Positions 8,339-17,277 of a stretch of 64,000 nt of DNA are shown here, one piece after another. A program made the translations under genes and the position numbers. How positions within the stretch are numbered: the first letter of the stretch is position 1; each line of letters starts with the position of its first letter. The notes below the pieces were generated by a model. It was not told the DNA's origin. It saw only the letters and a program-made list of their open reading frames with translations, and did no database searches. This stretch comes from Borrelia sp. HM (lineage in GTDB: Bacteria; Spirochaetota; Spirochaetia; Borreliales; Borreliaceae): assembly GCF_019669085.1 (NCBI RefSeq), contig NZ_AP024401.1:496001-560000 (forward strand). The letters are read 5' to 3'.

Positions 8339-8968
8339 ATGTTGGGATTGATAGGAAAAAAAGTTGGCATGACGCAGGTCTTTCAAGATAATGGAGTTGT
8401 GGTGCCTGTGACAGTTATAGAATTTGAGCCCAATTATGTTATAGGAAAAAAAACAGTAGAAAGAGATGGTTATGATGCTCTAGTTATGGGGTCAGTTGAT
8501 CTAAAGAGTTCTAAAATTTCAAAGCCTATAAGAGGTCAATATAAGCTTTTAGAGAATATTGAGCCTAAAAGGTATATTGTAGAATTTAAGGGGCTTAAAG
8601 GTTATGAGGCAGGTGATGAAATTGGTCTTGATGCTTTAAGAGAAATTAAATACGTAGATATTACTGGTACTACTAAGGGTAAGGGCTTTCAAGGGGCTAT
8701 GAAGAGGCATAATTTTAGTGGAGGGCCATCTTCTCATGGTTCTAAGTTTCATAGGCATCTTGGTGGTACAGGGCAAGCTACTACACCTGGTAGAACTTTT
8801 AAAGGAACTAAAATGGCTGGTAGGATGGGTGGCGAACGACAAACTATTCAAAATCTTGAGATTGTTTTTATTGATGAAGAAAAAAGAGCTATTTTGGTAA
8901 AAGGAGCTGTGCCAGGAGTTAAAGGTTCTTTTGTTGTTGTTAAAAAGGCAAAAAAAGTGGGTGTTTAG
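8339..8968 (+). CDS. rplC: 50S ribosomal protein L3
   Basis: 209 residues starting MLGLIGKKVGMTQVF, with the glycine- and histidine-rich loop (HNFSGGPSSHGSKFHR) that reaches towards the peptidyl-transferase centre, and the VKGAVPG block near the C terminus. L3 initiates 50S assembly. The ATG follows GAGGTG. The rplD start codon comes one base after its stop. Confidence 0.98.
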   Translation: MLGLIGKKVGMTQVFQDNGVVVPVTVIEFEPNYVIGKKTVERDGYDALVMGSVDLKSSKISKPIRGQYKLLENIEPKRYIVEFKGLKGYEAGDEIGLDALREIKYVDITGTTKGKGFQGAMKRHNFSGGPSSHGSKFHRHLGGTGQATTPGRTFKGTKMAGRMGGERQTIQNLEIVFIDEEKRAILVKGAVPGVKGSFVVVKKAKKVGV

Positions 8969-8969
8969 T

Positions 8970-9599
8970 ATGGAAAAGAGAGTTTTTTCTAAAGATGGAC
9001 AAGAACTTAGGTTTATAGATTTAGAAGACAAAGTTTTTAATATAGATGTTAGTTATGGTTCTATATATAATGCTATTAATAATGAGCTAGCTAATCTTAG
9101 AGTTGGAACAGCTTCAACTAAGACTAGATCTGAGGTTAGAGGTAGTTCAAAAAAGCCTTGGAAACAAAAGGGTACAGGACGTGCAAGAGTTGGTACTAAG
9201 AGAAATCCAATTTGGGTTGGTGGGGGTATAGCTTTAGGACCAAAACCAAGAGACTATAGTTATAAGCTTCCAAAAAAAGTTAAAAGACTTGCTTTTAGGT
9301 CTGTTCTTAGTTTATTGGCGTCTTCAGAGGATAAATTTAAAGTTGTTGAAAATTTTACTATTGAATCAGGGAAGACAAAAGAGCTTGCATTGATAATAAA
9401 TCATTTTATAAATACTCATGGAAAAACAGTTGTTTTATTGGGTAATGATGATCAGATGATTAAAAGAGCGGGGAAAAATATAAGAGATTTAAAGATCTTG
9501 TCTTTTAATAGACTTAGAGTTGTTGATTTATTTTATGCTAAAAATTTAATAGCTCTTGAGTCTGCTATTAATGGGCTTAATGAGCTTTATCTTAAATAA
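8970..9599 (+). CDS. rplD: 50S ribosomal protein L4
   Basis: 209 residues. The start is the ATG at 8970 (MEKRVFSKDG), one base after the rplC stop; the frame is open further upstream within rplC, but family alignment fits 8970. The exit-tunnel extension (RGSSKKPWKQKGTGRARVG) is clear. In E. coli L4 also represses its own S10 operon; nothing here proves that role. Confidence 0.96.
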   Translation: MEKRVFSKDGQELRFIDLEDKVFNIDVSYGSIYNAINNELANLRVGTASTKTRSEVRGSSKKPWKQKGTGRARVGTKRNPIWVGGGIALGPKPRDYSYKLPKKVKRLAFRSVLSLLASSEDKFKVVENFTIESGKTKELALIINHFINTHGKTVVLLGNDDQMIKRAGKNIRDLKILSFNRLRVVDLFYAKNLIALESAINGLNELYLK

Positions 9600-9620
9600 G
9601 ATTGATATTAAGGATGAATT

Positions 9621-9917
9621 ATGAAAGCTTATGATATAATAATTTCGCCTATGCTTACTGAAAAAACTAATATTCAAAGAGAGAATATAAATGTTTATAC
9701 TTTTAAGGTTAAGAAGCAAGCAAATAAAAAAGAGATTGGTGCTGCGATTAAAGAGCTTTTTAATGTTACTCCAATATCATGTAATTTGCTTAATGTTAAG
9801 AGCAAGGTTAAGAGGGTTGTTTCAAGAAAAGGTTATCCTATTGGCAAAGGTAAAACCTCTTCTTGGAAAAAGGCATATGTTTATCTTAAAAAAGAAGATA
9901 AGATAGATATTTTTTAG
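9621..9917 (+). CDS. rplW: 50S ribosomal protein L23
   Basis: 98 residues, starting MKAYDIIISPMLTEKT, the usual L23 opening. L23 lies at the tunnel exit and forms the docking site for trigger factor and SRP. AAGGA precedes the ATG by 7 bases. The basic loop KRVVSRKGYPIGKGKTSSWKKAYV matches the family's tunnel-facing loop. Confidence 0.97.
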   Translation: MKAYDIIISPMLTEKTNIQRENINVYTFKVKKQANKKEIGAAIKELFNVTPISCNLLNVKSKVKRVVSRKGYPIGKGKTSSWKKAYVYLKKEDKIDIF

Positions 9918-9938
9918 TGATTTTGGAGAAAGGGAAAT

Positions 9939-10775
9939 ATGGGTATTAAAACTTATAGGCCAAAAACTTCGTCTTTACGTTATAAGACAACTTTATCTTT
10001 TGATGATTTAAGTAAGAAGGGTAATAACCCTTTGAAGTCTTTAACTAAGGGGAAGGTATCTAAGGCTGGAAGGGATTCTTCTGGGAGAATTAGTGTTAGA
10101 AGAAGAGGTGGAGGACATAAAAGACGGTATAGAGAAATTGACTTTAGAAGAAGAGATAAGTTTGGTATACCTGCTCGAGTTGTGTCTATTGAATATGATC
10201 CAAATAGAAGTTCTAATATAGCTTTGCTTGTTTATCAGGATGGAGATAAAAGATATATTATTGCTCCTAAAGGAATTAAAGTAGGCGATATTTTACAAAG
10301 TGGTCCAGATGCTCCAATAAGGATTGGCAATTCTTTGCCTCTTGAAAATATTCCTATTGGTAAAGCTGTACATAATATTGAGCTTAACGTTGGAAAAGGT
10401 GGACAGCTTGTTAGAGGTGCTGGGGGGCATGCTATGGTACTTGCCTCTGAGGGAAATTATGTAACAGTTAAGCTGCCGTCTGGTGAAGTTCGAATGATTT
10501 TTAAAAAGTGTATGGCAACTCTTGGAGAAGTTGGAAATGAAAATTATGTTAATATTTCTATTGGTAAGGCTGGTAAGAGTAGATGGCTTGGAAAAAGGCC
10601 TAAGGTGAGAGGTGTTGCAATGAATCCTATCGATCACCCACACGGAGGTGGTGAGGGTAAGACTTCTGGTGGTCGTCACCCTGTATCTCCTTGGGGTCAG
10701 CCGACTAAGGGATATAAAACACGAAAGAAACATAAATACTCAGACAAGTTTATCATTAAAAGAAGAAATAAGTAG
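9939..10775 (+). CDS. rplB: 50S ribosomal protein L2
   Basis: 278 residues, full length. The family block [12 protein letters not shown] near residue 228 contains the conserved His needed for peptidyl-transferase activity, and [17 protein letters not shown] lies near the N terminus. L2 joins the subunits and helps tRNA binding. GGAG and AAGGG precede the ATG. Confidence 0.98.
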   Translation: MGIKTYRPKTSSLRYKTTLSFDDLSKKGNNPLKSLTKGKVSKAGRDSSGRISVRRRGGGHKRRYREIDFRRRDKFGIPARVVSIEYDPNRSSNIALLVYQDGDKRYIIAPKGIKVGDILQSGPDAPIRIGNSLPLENIPIGKAVHNIELNVGKGGQLVRGAGGHAMVLASEGNYVTVKLPSGEVRMIFKKCMATLGEVGNENYVNISIGKAGKSRWLGKRPKVRGVAMNPIDHPHGGGEGKTSGGRHPVSPWGQPTKGYKTRKKHKYSDKFIIKRRNK

Positions 10776-10784
10776 GAGTGCATA

Positions 10785-11063
10785 GTGGCAAGATCTATTA
10801 AAAAGGGACCTTTTATAGAAAAAAGTCTTTATCAAAAAGTTTTGGCATCTTGTGGCAAAGAGAAAAGAGTAGTCATTAAAACTTATTCTAGAGCCTCAAC
10901 AATAATTCCTGAGATGGTAAGTCTTACTATATCTGTTTACAATGGAAAGTCTTTTATTCCTGTTTATATTACTGAGGATCTTGTTGGGCATAAGCTTGGT
11001 GAATTTTCACCTACACGGATTTTTAGGGGACATGCCAAATCAGATAAGAAGGGAAGGAAATAA
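10785..11063 (+). CDS. rpsS: 30S ribosomal protein S19
   Basis: 92 residues with a GTG start at 10785 and GGAG upstream. [14 protein letters not shown] at the start and [16 protein letters not shown] near the end are diagnostic. S19 sits in the 30S head beside S13 and contacts tRNA and bridge B1a. Confidence 0.98.
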   Translation: MARSIKKGPFIEKSLYQKVLASCGKEKRVVIKTYSRASTIIPEMVSLTISVYNGKSFIPVYITEDLVGHKLGEFSPTRIFRGHAKSDKKGRK

Positions 11064-11068
11064 GGTTT

Positions 11069-11431
11069 ATGTTTGTAAATAGAAGATATACTGCAAGAGG
11101 CAAGAATTTGCCATCTTCTCCAAAAAAAGTAAGACCTATTGCTGATAATGTACGAGGAAAATCTTATACTGAGGCTGTTGCAATACTTTATTCTATGCCC
11201 AATAAAGGTGCTAAGCTTTTAGGTAAAGTCATTAAATCTGCAGTGTCAAATGCTATGTATCATAATAGGAATCTTTCTGAGGATATGATATTTGTGAAAA
11301 CAGTCATGGTAGACGATGGCAGAAGGCGTAGAAGCATTTGGCCCAGGGCTAGGGGCAGAGCAGATAGGCTTATTAATAGAAGTTGTCATATTTTTGTTGA
11401 AGTTTATGAAAAGATGTATGGTGGAGAATAA
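11069..11431 (+). CDS. rplV: 50S ribosomal protein L22
   Basis: 120 residues. It contains SSPKKVRPIADNVRGKSY and the beta-hairpin region (DDGRRRRSIWPRARGRADR) that lines the exit tunnel next to L4, where macrolide-resistance changes arise in other bacteria. AAGG precedes the ATG; rpsC starts 3 bases after its stop. Confidence 0.97.
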   Translation: MFVNRRYTARGKNLPSSPKKVRPIADNVRGKSYTEAVAILYSMPNKGAKLLGKVIKSAVSNAMYHNRNLSEDMIFVKTVMVDDGRRRRSIWPRARGRADRLINRSCHIFVEVYEKMYGGE

Positions 11432-11434
11432 GAT

Positions 11435-12289
11435 ATGGGTCAAAAAGTACATCCTTACAGTTTAAGACTTAAGATCAATAAGGACTGGAAATCAAAATGG
11501 TATTTTGATAAAAAATTATATTCTGAAATTCTTCACGAAGATTTCTTAATAAGACGGGAAACTATGAAGTTCCTTAAAGGGATTAGATTTGATATTTCCG
11601 ATATAGAGATTATTAGAAACAATCTTCAAAGAGTAACAGTAGTAATTTTTACTCCAAGGCCTGGTTCTGTTATTGGTGTTAAGGGTGCCAATCTTGAAAA
11701 AATTGGACAATTATTAACTAGGAAAATATCTAAAAAGATTAATATTAAAATCAAGGAAATTAAGAAGCCAGAATTTGATTCACAAATTGTTGCTAATGGA
11801 ATAGCAAAACAACTGGAAAATAGAGCTTCTTATAGAAAACTTTTAAAATCTACACTTTTATCTTCTATTTCCAAGGGTGTTCAAGGTGTAAAAATTAAAG
11901 TTGCAGGCAGACTTGGAGGAGCTGAGATTGCTAGAAGTTTTGAAGTTAAAGAAGGACGAATTCCTTTGCATACTCTTAGAGCTAATATAGACTATGGTTT
12001 TGCTGAAGCTCATACAACCTATGGTGTTCTTGGTGTTAAAGTTTGGTTATTTAAGGGAGAAATATTAGGTAAGCAAACTAATTCTGATGCTGGTCAGGTA
12101 ATTAACAGGAAGCCTTTAAAAGATGATCGAGAGTCTTTTAGTAGAAATAGAGTAGATGATAGAAGTAGTATGTTTGATGATAAGGATAAAAAAAATTTAA
12201 ATGATTATAATAGATTTTCTAAAGAAAAATTAGAACCTGGTTCTACATCCAGGAATGATTTTAAAAGGAAAAATGGTTCTGATGTCTAG
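11435..12289 (+). CDS. rpsC: 30S ribosomal protein S3 with long C-terminal tail
   Basis: 284 residues; most bacterial S3 proteins have about 210-235. The core is intact: N-terminal MGQKVHPYSLRLKI, KH domain with GSVIGVKGANLEKI near residue 75, and the C-terminal domain ending at KVWLFKGEILG near residue 213. About 70 further residues form a highly charged, low-complexity tail rich in Asp, Lys, Asn, Ser and Arg, probably disordered. S3 forms the mRNA entry channel, where such a tail would be exposed. Confidence 0.97.
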   Translation: MGQKVHPYSLRLKINKDWKSKWYFDKKLYSEILHEDFLIRRETMKFLKGIRFDISDIEIIRNNLQRVTVVIFTPRPGSVIGVKGANLEKIGQLLTRKISKKINIKIKEIKKPEFDSQIVANGIAKQLENRASYRKLLKSTLLSSISKGVQGVKIKVAGRLGGAEIARSFEVKEGRIPLHTLRANIDYGFAEAHTTYGVLGVKVWLFKGEILGKQTNSDAGQVINRKPLKDDRESFSRNRVDDRSSMFDDKDKKNLNDYNRFSKEKLEPGSTSRNDFKRKNGSDV

Positions 12290-12310
12290 AATCTTTAAGG
12301 AGAGCGTTAA

Positions 12311-12727
12311 ATGTTAAGTCCTAAGAAGGTTAAGTATAGAAAGAAGCAAAGAGGAAGACTGTCAGGAGAGGCTCAGAAAGGTAACGAAATATCTTTTGGA
12401 GAATATGGACTTGTTTCTCTTGAAACATATTTTATTACTGCAAGGCAAATTGAAGCTGCTCGTATTGCTATGACTCGTAAGATTAAAAGAGGAGGTAAAA
12501 TTTGGATTAGAATATTTCCAGATATACCTTATACTAAAAAGCCTGCTGAGACAAGAATGGGAAAAGGTAAGGGAGGAGTAGACCATTGGAATGCTCCTAT
12601 TAAACTTGGAACTGTTATGTTTGAAATGTCTGGAGTGTCTAGAGAACTTGCAGAAGAGGCCATGATGCTTGCTAGTTATAAGTTACCAGTTAAAACTACA
12701 TTTGTTATAAGACGAGATTTGAGGTGA
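12311..12727 (+). CDS. rplP: 50S ribosomal protein L16
   Basis: 138 residues, starting [15 protein letters not shown], with the conserved [12 protein letters not shown] loop near the A-site tRNA elbow. AAGGAGAG precedes the ATG. Normal length. Confidence 0.98.
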   Translation: MLSPKKVKYRKKQRGRLSGEAQKGNEISFGEYGLVSLETYFITARQIEAARIAMTRKIKRGGKIWIRIFPDIPYTKKPAETRMGKGKGGVDHWNAPIKLGTVMFEMSGVSRELAEEAMMLASYKLPVKTTFVIRRDLR

Positions 12728-12730
12728 GGT

Positions 12731-12931
12731 ATGTTGAGAAAATTTAGAGATCTTACTCTTGAAGATATGAAAGCTAAAATATTGGTTTTAAAAAAGGAAT
12801 ATATGGACTTAAGATTTAAAGCTGTGGTTGGTCATGTTGATAATCCTTTAAAAAAAAGAGAACTAAGACGAGATATTGCAAGACTTAATACAATAATTCA
12901 TGAGTATAAAATCGGGATTAGGAAGGTTTAA
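12731..12931 (+). CDS. rpmC: 50S ribosomal protein L29
   Basis: 66 residues, two-helix coil. The L29 pattern ([23 protein letters not shown], then [16 protein letters not shown]) is clear. It packs beside L23 at the tunnel exit. The gene begins 3 bases after rplP. Confidence 0.96.
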   Translation: MLRKFRDLTLEDMKAKILVLKKEYMDLRFKAVVGHVDNPLKKRELRRDIARLNTIIHEYKIGIRKV

Positions 12932-12936
12932 ATATT

Positions 12937-13191
12937 ATGGCAAAAGAAAATAAAAAAGAGCTGGTTGGAAAAGTTGTTAGTGATAAGATGAGTAAAACAA
13001 TAGTTGTTGAAGTTGTTCAAAGAAAGATGCATCCTATCTATCATAAATATTTAAAAGTTAGTAAAAGAGTTAAAGCTCACGATGAGAAAGAAGAATCAAG
13101 ACTTGGAGATAAAGTAAAAATTATTGAGTCTAGACCTATTAGTAAAGAAAAAAGATGGATGCTTATTGAAATCTTAGAGAAATCAAAGTAA
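12937..13191 (+). CDS. rpsQ: 30S ribosomal protein S17
   Basis: 84 residues of OB-fold type: [19 protein letters not shown] at the start and [13 protein letters not shown] near the C terminus are family signatures. It binds 16S rRNA in the 30S body. The gene starts 5 bases after rpmC. Confidence 0.97.
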   Translation: MAKENKKELVGKVVSDKMSKTIVVEVVQRKMHPIYHKYLKVSKRVKAHDEKEESRLGDKVKIIESRPISKEKRWMLIEILEKSK

Positions 13192-13219
13192 TTTTTGTTA
13201 TTTTTAGAGGAGATGAATT

Positions 13220-13588
13220 ATGGTGCAGATGCAGACATATTTAACGGTTGCTGATAATACGGGCGGAAAGATAGCACAGTGCATAAAGGTTCTTGGTGGA
13301 AGTAAAAAGCGATATGCTAGAGTTGGAGATATAATAGTGATTGCTGTAAAACAAGCGATTCCCAATTCGCCTATTAAGAAAGGAGATGTGCATAAAGCTG
13401 TAGTTGTTAGAACATCAAAAGAGATAAGGCGTAAAAATGGTACTTATGTTAGATTTGATGATAATGCGTGTGTGATACTCGATTCCAATTTGAATCCAAG
13501 AGGTAAAAGAGTGTTTGGGCCTGTTGCAAGGGAGCTAAGAGATGCCAATTTTATGAAAGTTGTCTCATTAGCATCAGAAGTAATATAA
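13220..13588 (+). CDS. rplN: 50S ribosomal protein L14
   Basis: 122 residues. It starts [16 protein letters not shown] and contains [20 protein letters not shown], both diagnostic. L14 forms bridge B8 with 16S rRNA and is the docking site of the silencing factor RsfS. GAGGAG precedes the ATG. Confidence 0.98.
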   Translation: MVQMQTYLTVADNTGGKIAQCIKVLGGSKKRYARVGDIIVIAVKQAIPNSPIKKGDVHKAVVVRTSKEIRRKNGTYVRFDDNACVILDSNLNPRGKRVFGPVARELRDANFMKVVSLASEVI

Positions 13589-13599
13589 GGGGGCTATTT

Positions 13600-13905
13600 A
13601 TGAAGACAAAGTTGAGAGTAGGTGATAATATAAAAGTTATTTGTGGTAAAGATAAGGGTAAGACGGGTGAAATTGTCAGCATAGATAGGAAAAAGCTTAA
13701 AGTTATTGTTAAGTCTTGTAATATGGTTAAAAAGGTTGTTAAAGCAAGAACACCTCAAGAAAAGAGTAAAATAATTGATAAAGAAGCACCTATTGATATT
13801 TCAAATGTAATGTTATGTTCTAATGGTGTAGCTTCAAGAATTGGAATTAAAATTGAAAATAATGAAAAAAAGAGATACCTTAAAAAGAACGGGGAGAATG
13901 TTTAG
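13600..13905 (+). CDS. rplX: 50S ribosomal protein L24
   Basis: 101 residues with the KOW motif ([23 protein letters not shown]) at the N terminus and the DISNVMLCS block later. One of the two proteins that initiate 50S assembly. AAGGGGG precedes the ATG; rplE starts 3 bases after its stop. Confidence 0.97.
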   Translation: MKTKLRVGDNIKVICGKDKGKTGEIVSIDRKKLKVIVKSCNMVKKVVKARTPQEKSKIIDKEAPIDISNVMLCSNGVASRIGIKIENNEKKRYLKKNGENV

Positions 13906-13908
13906 CTT

Positions 13909-14457
13909 ATGAGTTATATTCCTGTGTTAAAGAAACATTATCAAGATAGTGTTGTAAAGGATCTTGTTAGTGAATTTCAATATAAGTCTGTTATGCAAGT
14001 TCCAAAAATAGAGAAGATTGTTGTTTCTATGGGAGTGGGTGATGCTGTTAAAAACAAAAAGCTTTTAGATTCCGCTGTTTCTGAACTTAGTCAAATTACT
14101 GGTCAAAAGGCTATTAAGACTAAGGCTAAAAAAGCTATTGCTGGATTTAAGATTAGACAAGGTCAAGAAATAGGTGCTAAGGTTACTCTTAGAGGTAATA
14201 TGATGTATGAGTTTTTATATAAACTTATTAATTTAGCTTTGCCCCGTGTTAAGGATTTTAGAGGGGTAGATGGCAATGCTTTTGATGGTAATGGTAATTA
14301 CTCTTTTGGAATAGCAGAGCAGATAATATTTTCTGAAATAGATTATGATAAAATAGAGAGGATATCTGGCTTGAATGTTACAATAGTAACTACGGCTTTA
14401 AATGACAGAGAGGGTAAAGCTTTGCTTTCTAAGTTTGGTATGCCATTTAGTAATTAA
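13909..14457 (+). CDS. rplE: 50S ribosomal protein L5
   Basis: 182 residues, normal length. Family blocks [39 protein letters not shown] and LPRVKDFRG are present. L5 binds 5S rRNA and contacts the P-site tRNA and S13. Confidence 0.98.
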   Translation: MSYIPVLKKHYQDSVVKDLVSEFQYKSVMQVPKIEKIVVSMGVGDAVKNKKLLDSAVSELSQITGQKAIKTKAKKAIAGFKIRQGQEIGAKVTLRGNMMYEFLYKLINLALPRVKDFRGVDGNAFDGNGNYSFGIAEQIIFSEIDYDKIERISGLNVTIVTTALNDREGKALLSKFGMPFSN

Positions 14458-14472
14458 GAGGAGTTTTTATTT

Positions 14473-14658
14473 ATGGCTAAAAAATCAATGATAGTTAAGG
14501 CCTTACGAAAGCCAAAATATAAAACAAGACAAAAGAATAGATGTAAATTATGTGGTCGTCCAAAGGGATATATGAGAGATTTTGGTATATGTCGTATATG
14601 CTTTAGGAATAATGCATCTGCAGGATTAATTCCTGGTGTCTCAAAATCAAGCTGGTAA
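14473..14658 (+). CDS. rpsN: 30S ribosomal protein S14, zinc-binding type
   Basis: 61 residues. CKLCG and CRICF give four zinc-binding cysteines (CxxC-x12-CxxC), so this is the short zinc-containing form and not the roughly 100-residue zinc-free form. AGAGGAG precedes the ATG. It joins S10 and S3 in the 30S head. Confidence 0.97.
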   Translation: MAKKSMIVKALRKPKYKTRQKNRCKLCGRPKGYMRDFGICRICFRNNASAGLIPGVSKSSW

Positions 14659-14667
14659 GGAGAGTTT

Positions 14668-15066
14668 ATGGCTGTTACGCATTCAGTGGGAGATATGTTA
14701 ACTAAAATAAGAAATGCAAGTAGGGTTAAGCATGAGTTTGTAGACTTGAAGATGTCTAAGCTTAATAAGTCAATTTTAGATATTCTTAAAGAAGAGGGTT
14801 ATATTAAGAATTATACTGTCTTTGATAAAAAAGGTATTTCTTTTATTAAGGCAATTCTTAATTATGATAGTAAAAGAAATCCGGCCATAAACAGAATAGA
14901 TGCCATTTCAACTCCTGGTAGAAAGGTTTATTCTTCATATAAAAATATGCCAAGAATAAAAAACGGATATGGTGTATTAATAGTATCTTCTTCAAAAGGT
15001 GTTATTACTGGCAAACAAGCCAAAGATAGTAAAGTAGGTGGTGAGCTAATTTGCTCAGTTTGGTAA
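14668..15066 (+). CDS. rpsH: 30S ribosomal protein S8
   Basis: 132 residues. DMLTKIRNASRVKHEFVDL at the start and the C-terminal GVLIVSSSKGVITGKQA with a final VW are typical. S8 organises the central domain of 16S rRNA and represses the spc operon in E. coli. AAGGAGAG precedes the ATG. Confidence 0.98.
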   Translation: MAVTHSVGDMLTKIRNASRVKHEFVDLKMSKLNKSILDILKEEGYIKNYTVFDKKGISFIKAILNYDSKRNPAINRIDAISTPGRKVYSSYKNMPRIKNGYGVLIVSSSKGVITGKQAKDSKVGGELICSVW

Positions 15067-15086
15067 GGTTTAAGAGGTAGGTAAAT

Positions 15087-15629
15087 ATGTCACGTATTGG
15101 TAAACTTCCTATAAAAATAGCTGATTCTGTTAAAGTTGATATTAAGGATAATATAATAACAGTTGAGGGAAAGAGAGGCAAATTAAGCCAAAAAATAAAA
15201 AGTAGTGTTCAAGTTAAAGTTGAGAATGACAATATTATTGTTGAGCGTTCTTTTGATGATAAACAAACAAGAGCTTTTCATGGGCTTTATCGAAGCTTAA
15301 TTTTTAATATGGTTAAGGGAGTATCTGATGGATTTTCAAAATCTCTTACTATTAATGGTATAGGATATAGGGTTGAACAACAAGGGAATAGCCTTTTGTT
15401 AAATTTGGGATATTCAACTCAATTTGAGTATGTAATTCCAGAAGGAATTAATATTCGGCTTGACGGCAATACTAAAATTGCTGTTGAGGGTATAGATAAG
15501 TGTAGAGTTGGTCAGGTTGCTGCTGAGATTAGAAGTTTAAAAGTTCCAGAACCATATAAAGGTAAGGGAATTAAATATGATGATGAAGTAATCAGACGCA
15601 AAGTAGGAAAATCAGGAGTAAAAAAATAG
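15087..15629 (+). CDS. rplF: 50S ribosomal protein L6
   Basis: 180 residues with two related domains. It starts MSRIGKLPIKI and ends with the family motif PEPYKGKGIKYDDEVIRRKVGKSG. L6 lies near the factor-binding site used by EF-G and EF-Tu. Confidence 0.98.
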   Translation: MSRIGKLPIKIADSVKVDIKDNIITVEGKRGKLSQKIKSSVQVKVENDNIIVERSFDDKQTRAFHGLYRSLIFNMVKGVSDGFSKSLTINGIGYRVEQQGNSLLLNLGYSTQFEYVIPEGINIRLDGNTKIAVEGIDKCRVGQVAAEIRSLKVPEPYKGKGIKYDDEVIRRKVGKSGVKK

Positions 15630-15646
15630 GTTCTAGGTGAGCATTT

Positions 15647-16006
15647 ATGAAAAAAGTCAAAGAAGCTGAAAAAAGAAATATAAAGCGTAAAAAAAGAATA
15701 AGGAATAGAATTGGATTTGGTGTTGCAGATAGACCTAGGGTTACAGTTTTTAAATCCAATAAATATTTTTATGTTCAAGTTATTGATGACATTGCGGGTC
15801 ATACACTTGCTAGTGTTTCTACTATTGATAAAGATCTTAAATTGAACAAAAATGTTAATGATGTAAAGAAGCTTGGTGAAATCCTTGCAAAGAAACTTAA
15901 GGATAAAAAAATAAATAGACTTATTTTTGATAGGAATGGTTATAAGTATCATGGCCTGATTGCAAGTTTTGCAACTTCTTTGCGAGAAGCCGGTATTGAT
16001 GTTTAG
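15647..16006 (+). CDS. rplR: 50S ribosomal protein L18
   Basis: 119 residues: a basic N terminus, then [20 protein letters not shown] and [24 protein letters not shown] at the C terminus. It binds 5S rRNA together with L5. TAGGTGAG precedes the ATG. Confidence 0.97.
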   Translation: MKKVKEAEKRNIKRKKRIRNRIGFGVADRPRVTVFKSNKYFYVQVIDDIAGHTLASVSTIDKDLKLNKNVNDVKKLGEILAKKLKDKKINRLIFDRNGYKYHGLIASFATSLREAGIDV

Positions 16007-16021
16007 GGTGGAGGGAGAGTT

Positions 16022-16519
16022 ATGGTGGAATCTCAAGTTCATAAAAAGCAAATAGAAAAATTAATATCATTAAATAGGGTTACTAAGGTTGTAAAAGGTG
16101 GAAGAAGATTTTCTTTTGCTGCTTTTATGATTGTTGGTGATGGGGAAGGTCGTGTTGGTTGGGGATTTGGTAAAGCCAATGATGCCAGTGATGCAATAAA
16201 GAAAAGTTTAACAAATGCTAGGAAGCATTTAAGACTTGTTCCAATTAAGAGAGGAACTCTGCCTCATATGGTCATTGGTGATTTTAAAAAAGCTAAAGTT
16301 TTAATTAAACCAGCTACTCAAGGTACTGGTATTATTGCAGGTGGACCTGTTCGTGCTGTCATGGAAGCTTTGGGAGTTCATGACATATTAAGTAAATCTC
16401 TTGGCTCAAATAATTCTATGAATGTAGTAAAAGCTACTTTTAAAGCATTCGATTTGGTTTTAGATGGTAGAGAAGTAGCAAAGATAAGAGGTAAAACTTT
16501 AAGGACTTTATGGGGTTAA
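16022..16519 (+). CDS. rpsE: 30S ribosomal protein S5
   Basis: 165 residues. It contains [30 protein letters not shown], the double-stranded-RNA-binding core, and a downstream [29 protein letters not shown] block. S5 affects decoding fidelity and mRNA helicase activity at the entry site. GGAGGGAGAG precedes the ATG. Confidence 0.98.
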   Translation: MVESQVHKKQIEKLISLNRVTKVVKGGRRFSFAAFMIVGDGEGRVGWGFGKANDASDAIKKSLTNARKHLRLVPIKRGTLPHMVIGDFKKAKVLIKPATQGTGIIAGGPVRAVMEALGVHDILSKSLGSNNSMNVVKATFKAFDLVLDGREVAKIRGKTLRTLWG

Positions 16520-16523
16520 ATTT

Positions 16524-16835
16524 ATGATTAAGAGAAAATTGAGACTTCAGTTAAAAAAAACTAGGTTTAAAGCTTCTAGGTCTAGACGTAAAAATAAAGC
16601 TTTTATTAGCAAAATGAAAGAAAATAGGGAAATTCTTGCTAAAAGTGATATTAAAGTAGAGGTGCAACTTAATAGAAGTCTTATTGGTAAGTTAGACACT
16701 AAGATTAAGACATTGAAAGCTTTAGGTTTAAAGAGGATAGGAGATAGGAAAATTCATATTTTAAATAAGTCTATACAAGGTATGCTTAAGAGTGTAATTA
16801 GCATGATCTTGTTAAGTGAGGTAAAAAATGGTTAA
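16524..16835 (+). CDS. rpmD: 50S ribosomal protein L30 with N-terminal extension
   Basis: 103 residues, whereas typical bacterial L30 has about 60. The L30 domain begins near residue 43 ([18 protein letters not shown], then [21 protein letters not shown]). The first ~42 residues are extra and strongly basic, likely an rRNA-binding tail. The ATG at 16524 lies 4 bases after rpsE; an internal start would remove the extension, but no better-spaced one is obvious. The last 8 bases overlap rplO. Confidence 0.92.
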   Translation: MIKRKLRLQLKKTRFKASRSRRKNKAFISKMKENREILAKSDIKVEVQLNRSLIGKLDTKIKTLKALGLKRIGDRKIHILNKSIQGMLKSVISMILLSEVKNG

Positions 16836-17265
16836 TCTAAGGAAACCTTTAGGGGCTAATAGATCGCGAAAGATTGTTGGCAGAGGCCCAGGTTCTGGTC
16901 TTGGAAAAACTTCTGGTCGAGGACAAAAAGGACAAAAAGCCAGAAATACTTCACCAGGTGTTGGTTTTGAAGGGGGACAAACTCCTCTTTATAGAAGACT
17001 TCCAAGAAGAGGTTTTTCCAATCATGATTATAAGGTTAGATATGAGATTGTGGGGCTTGGAGATATAGATAAAAAATTTGAGGCAGGAGATTTGGTAAGT
17101 TATATCACTTTGTTAGAAAAAGGTCTTGTAAGCAAAAATAAGAAAAATATTAAAATTTTGGCTAATGGTGAGCTTACAAAGAAAGTGAATTTTGAAGTTT
17201 CTCGTATTTCAAAATCTGCTGAAGAATCTGCAACAAAAATTGGTTGCAATATTAAATTGATTTAG
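16828..17265 (+). CDS. rplO: 50S ribosomal protein L15
   Basis: 145 residues: glycine-rich basic N-terminal region ([19 protein letters not shown]), then [18 protein letters not shown] and a C-terminal globular domain. GAGG precedes the ATG, which lies inside the 3' end of rpmD, so translation is probably coupled. Confidence 0.98.
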   Translation: MVNLRKPLGANRSRKIVGRGPGSGLGKTSGRGQKGQKARNTSPGVGFEGGQTPLYRRLPRRGFSNHDYKVRYEIVGLGDIDKKFEAGDLVSYITLLEKGLVSKNKKNIKILANGELTKKVNFEVSRISKSAEESATKIGCNIKLI

Positions 17266-17277
17266 AATGGTAGTAAA

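Noticed and set aside
8636-9031. Minus-strand open frame across rplC and rplD
   Set aside because: Antisense of two conserved ribosomal genes, with low-complexity Ser/Phe/Asn translation and no start signal.
15512-16051. Minus-strand open frame of 179 codons across rplF and rplR
   Set aside because: Fully antisense to conserved ribosomal genes; its length follows from the A+T-rich codon use of the real strand.
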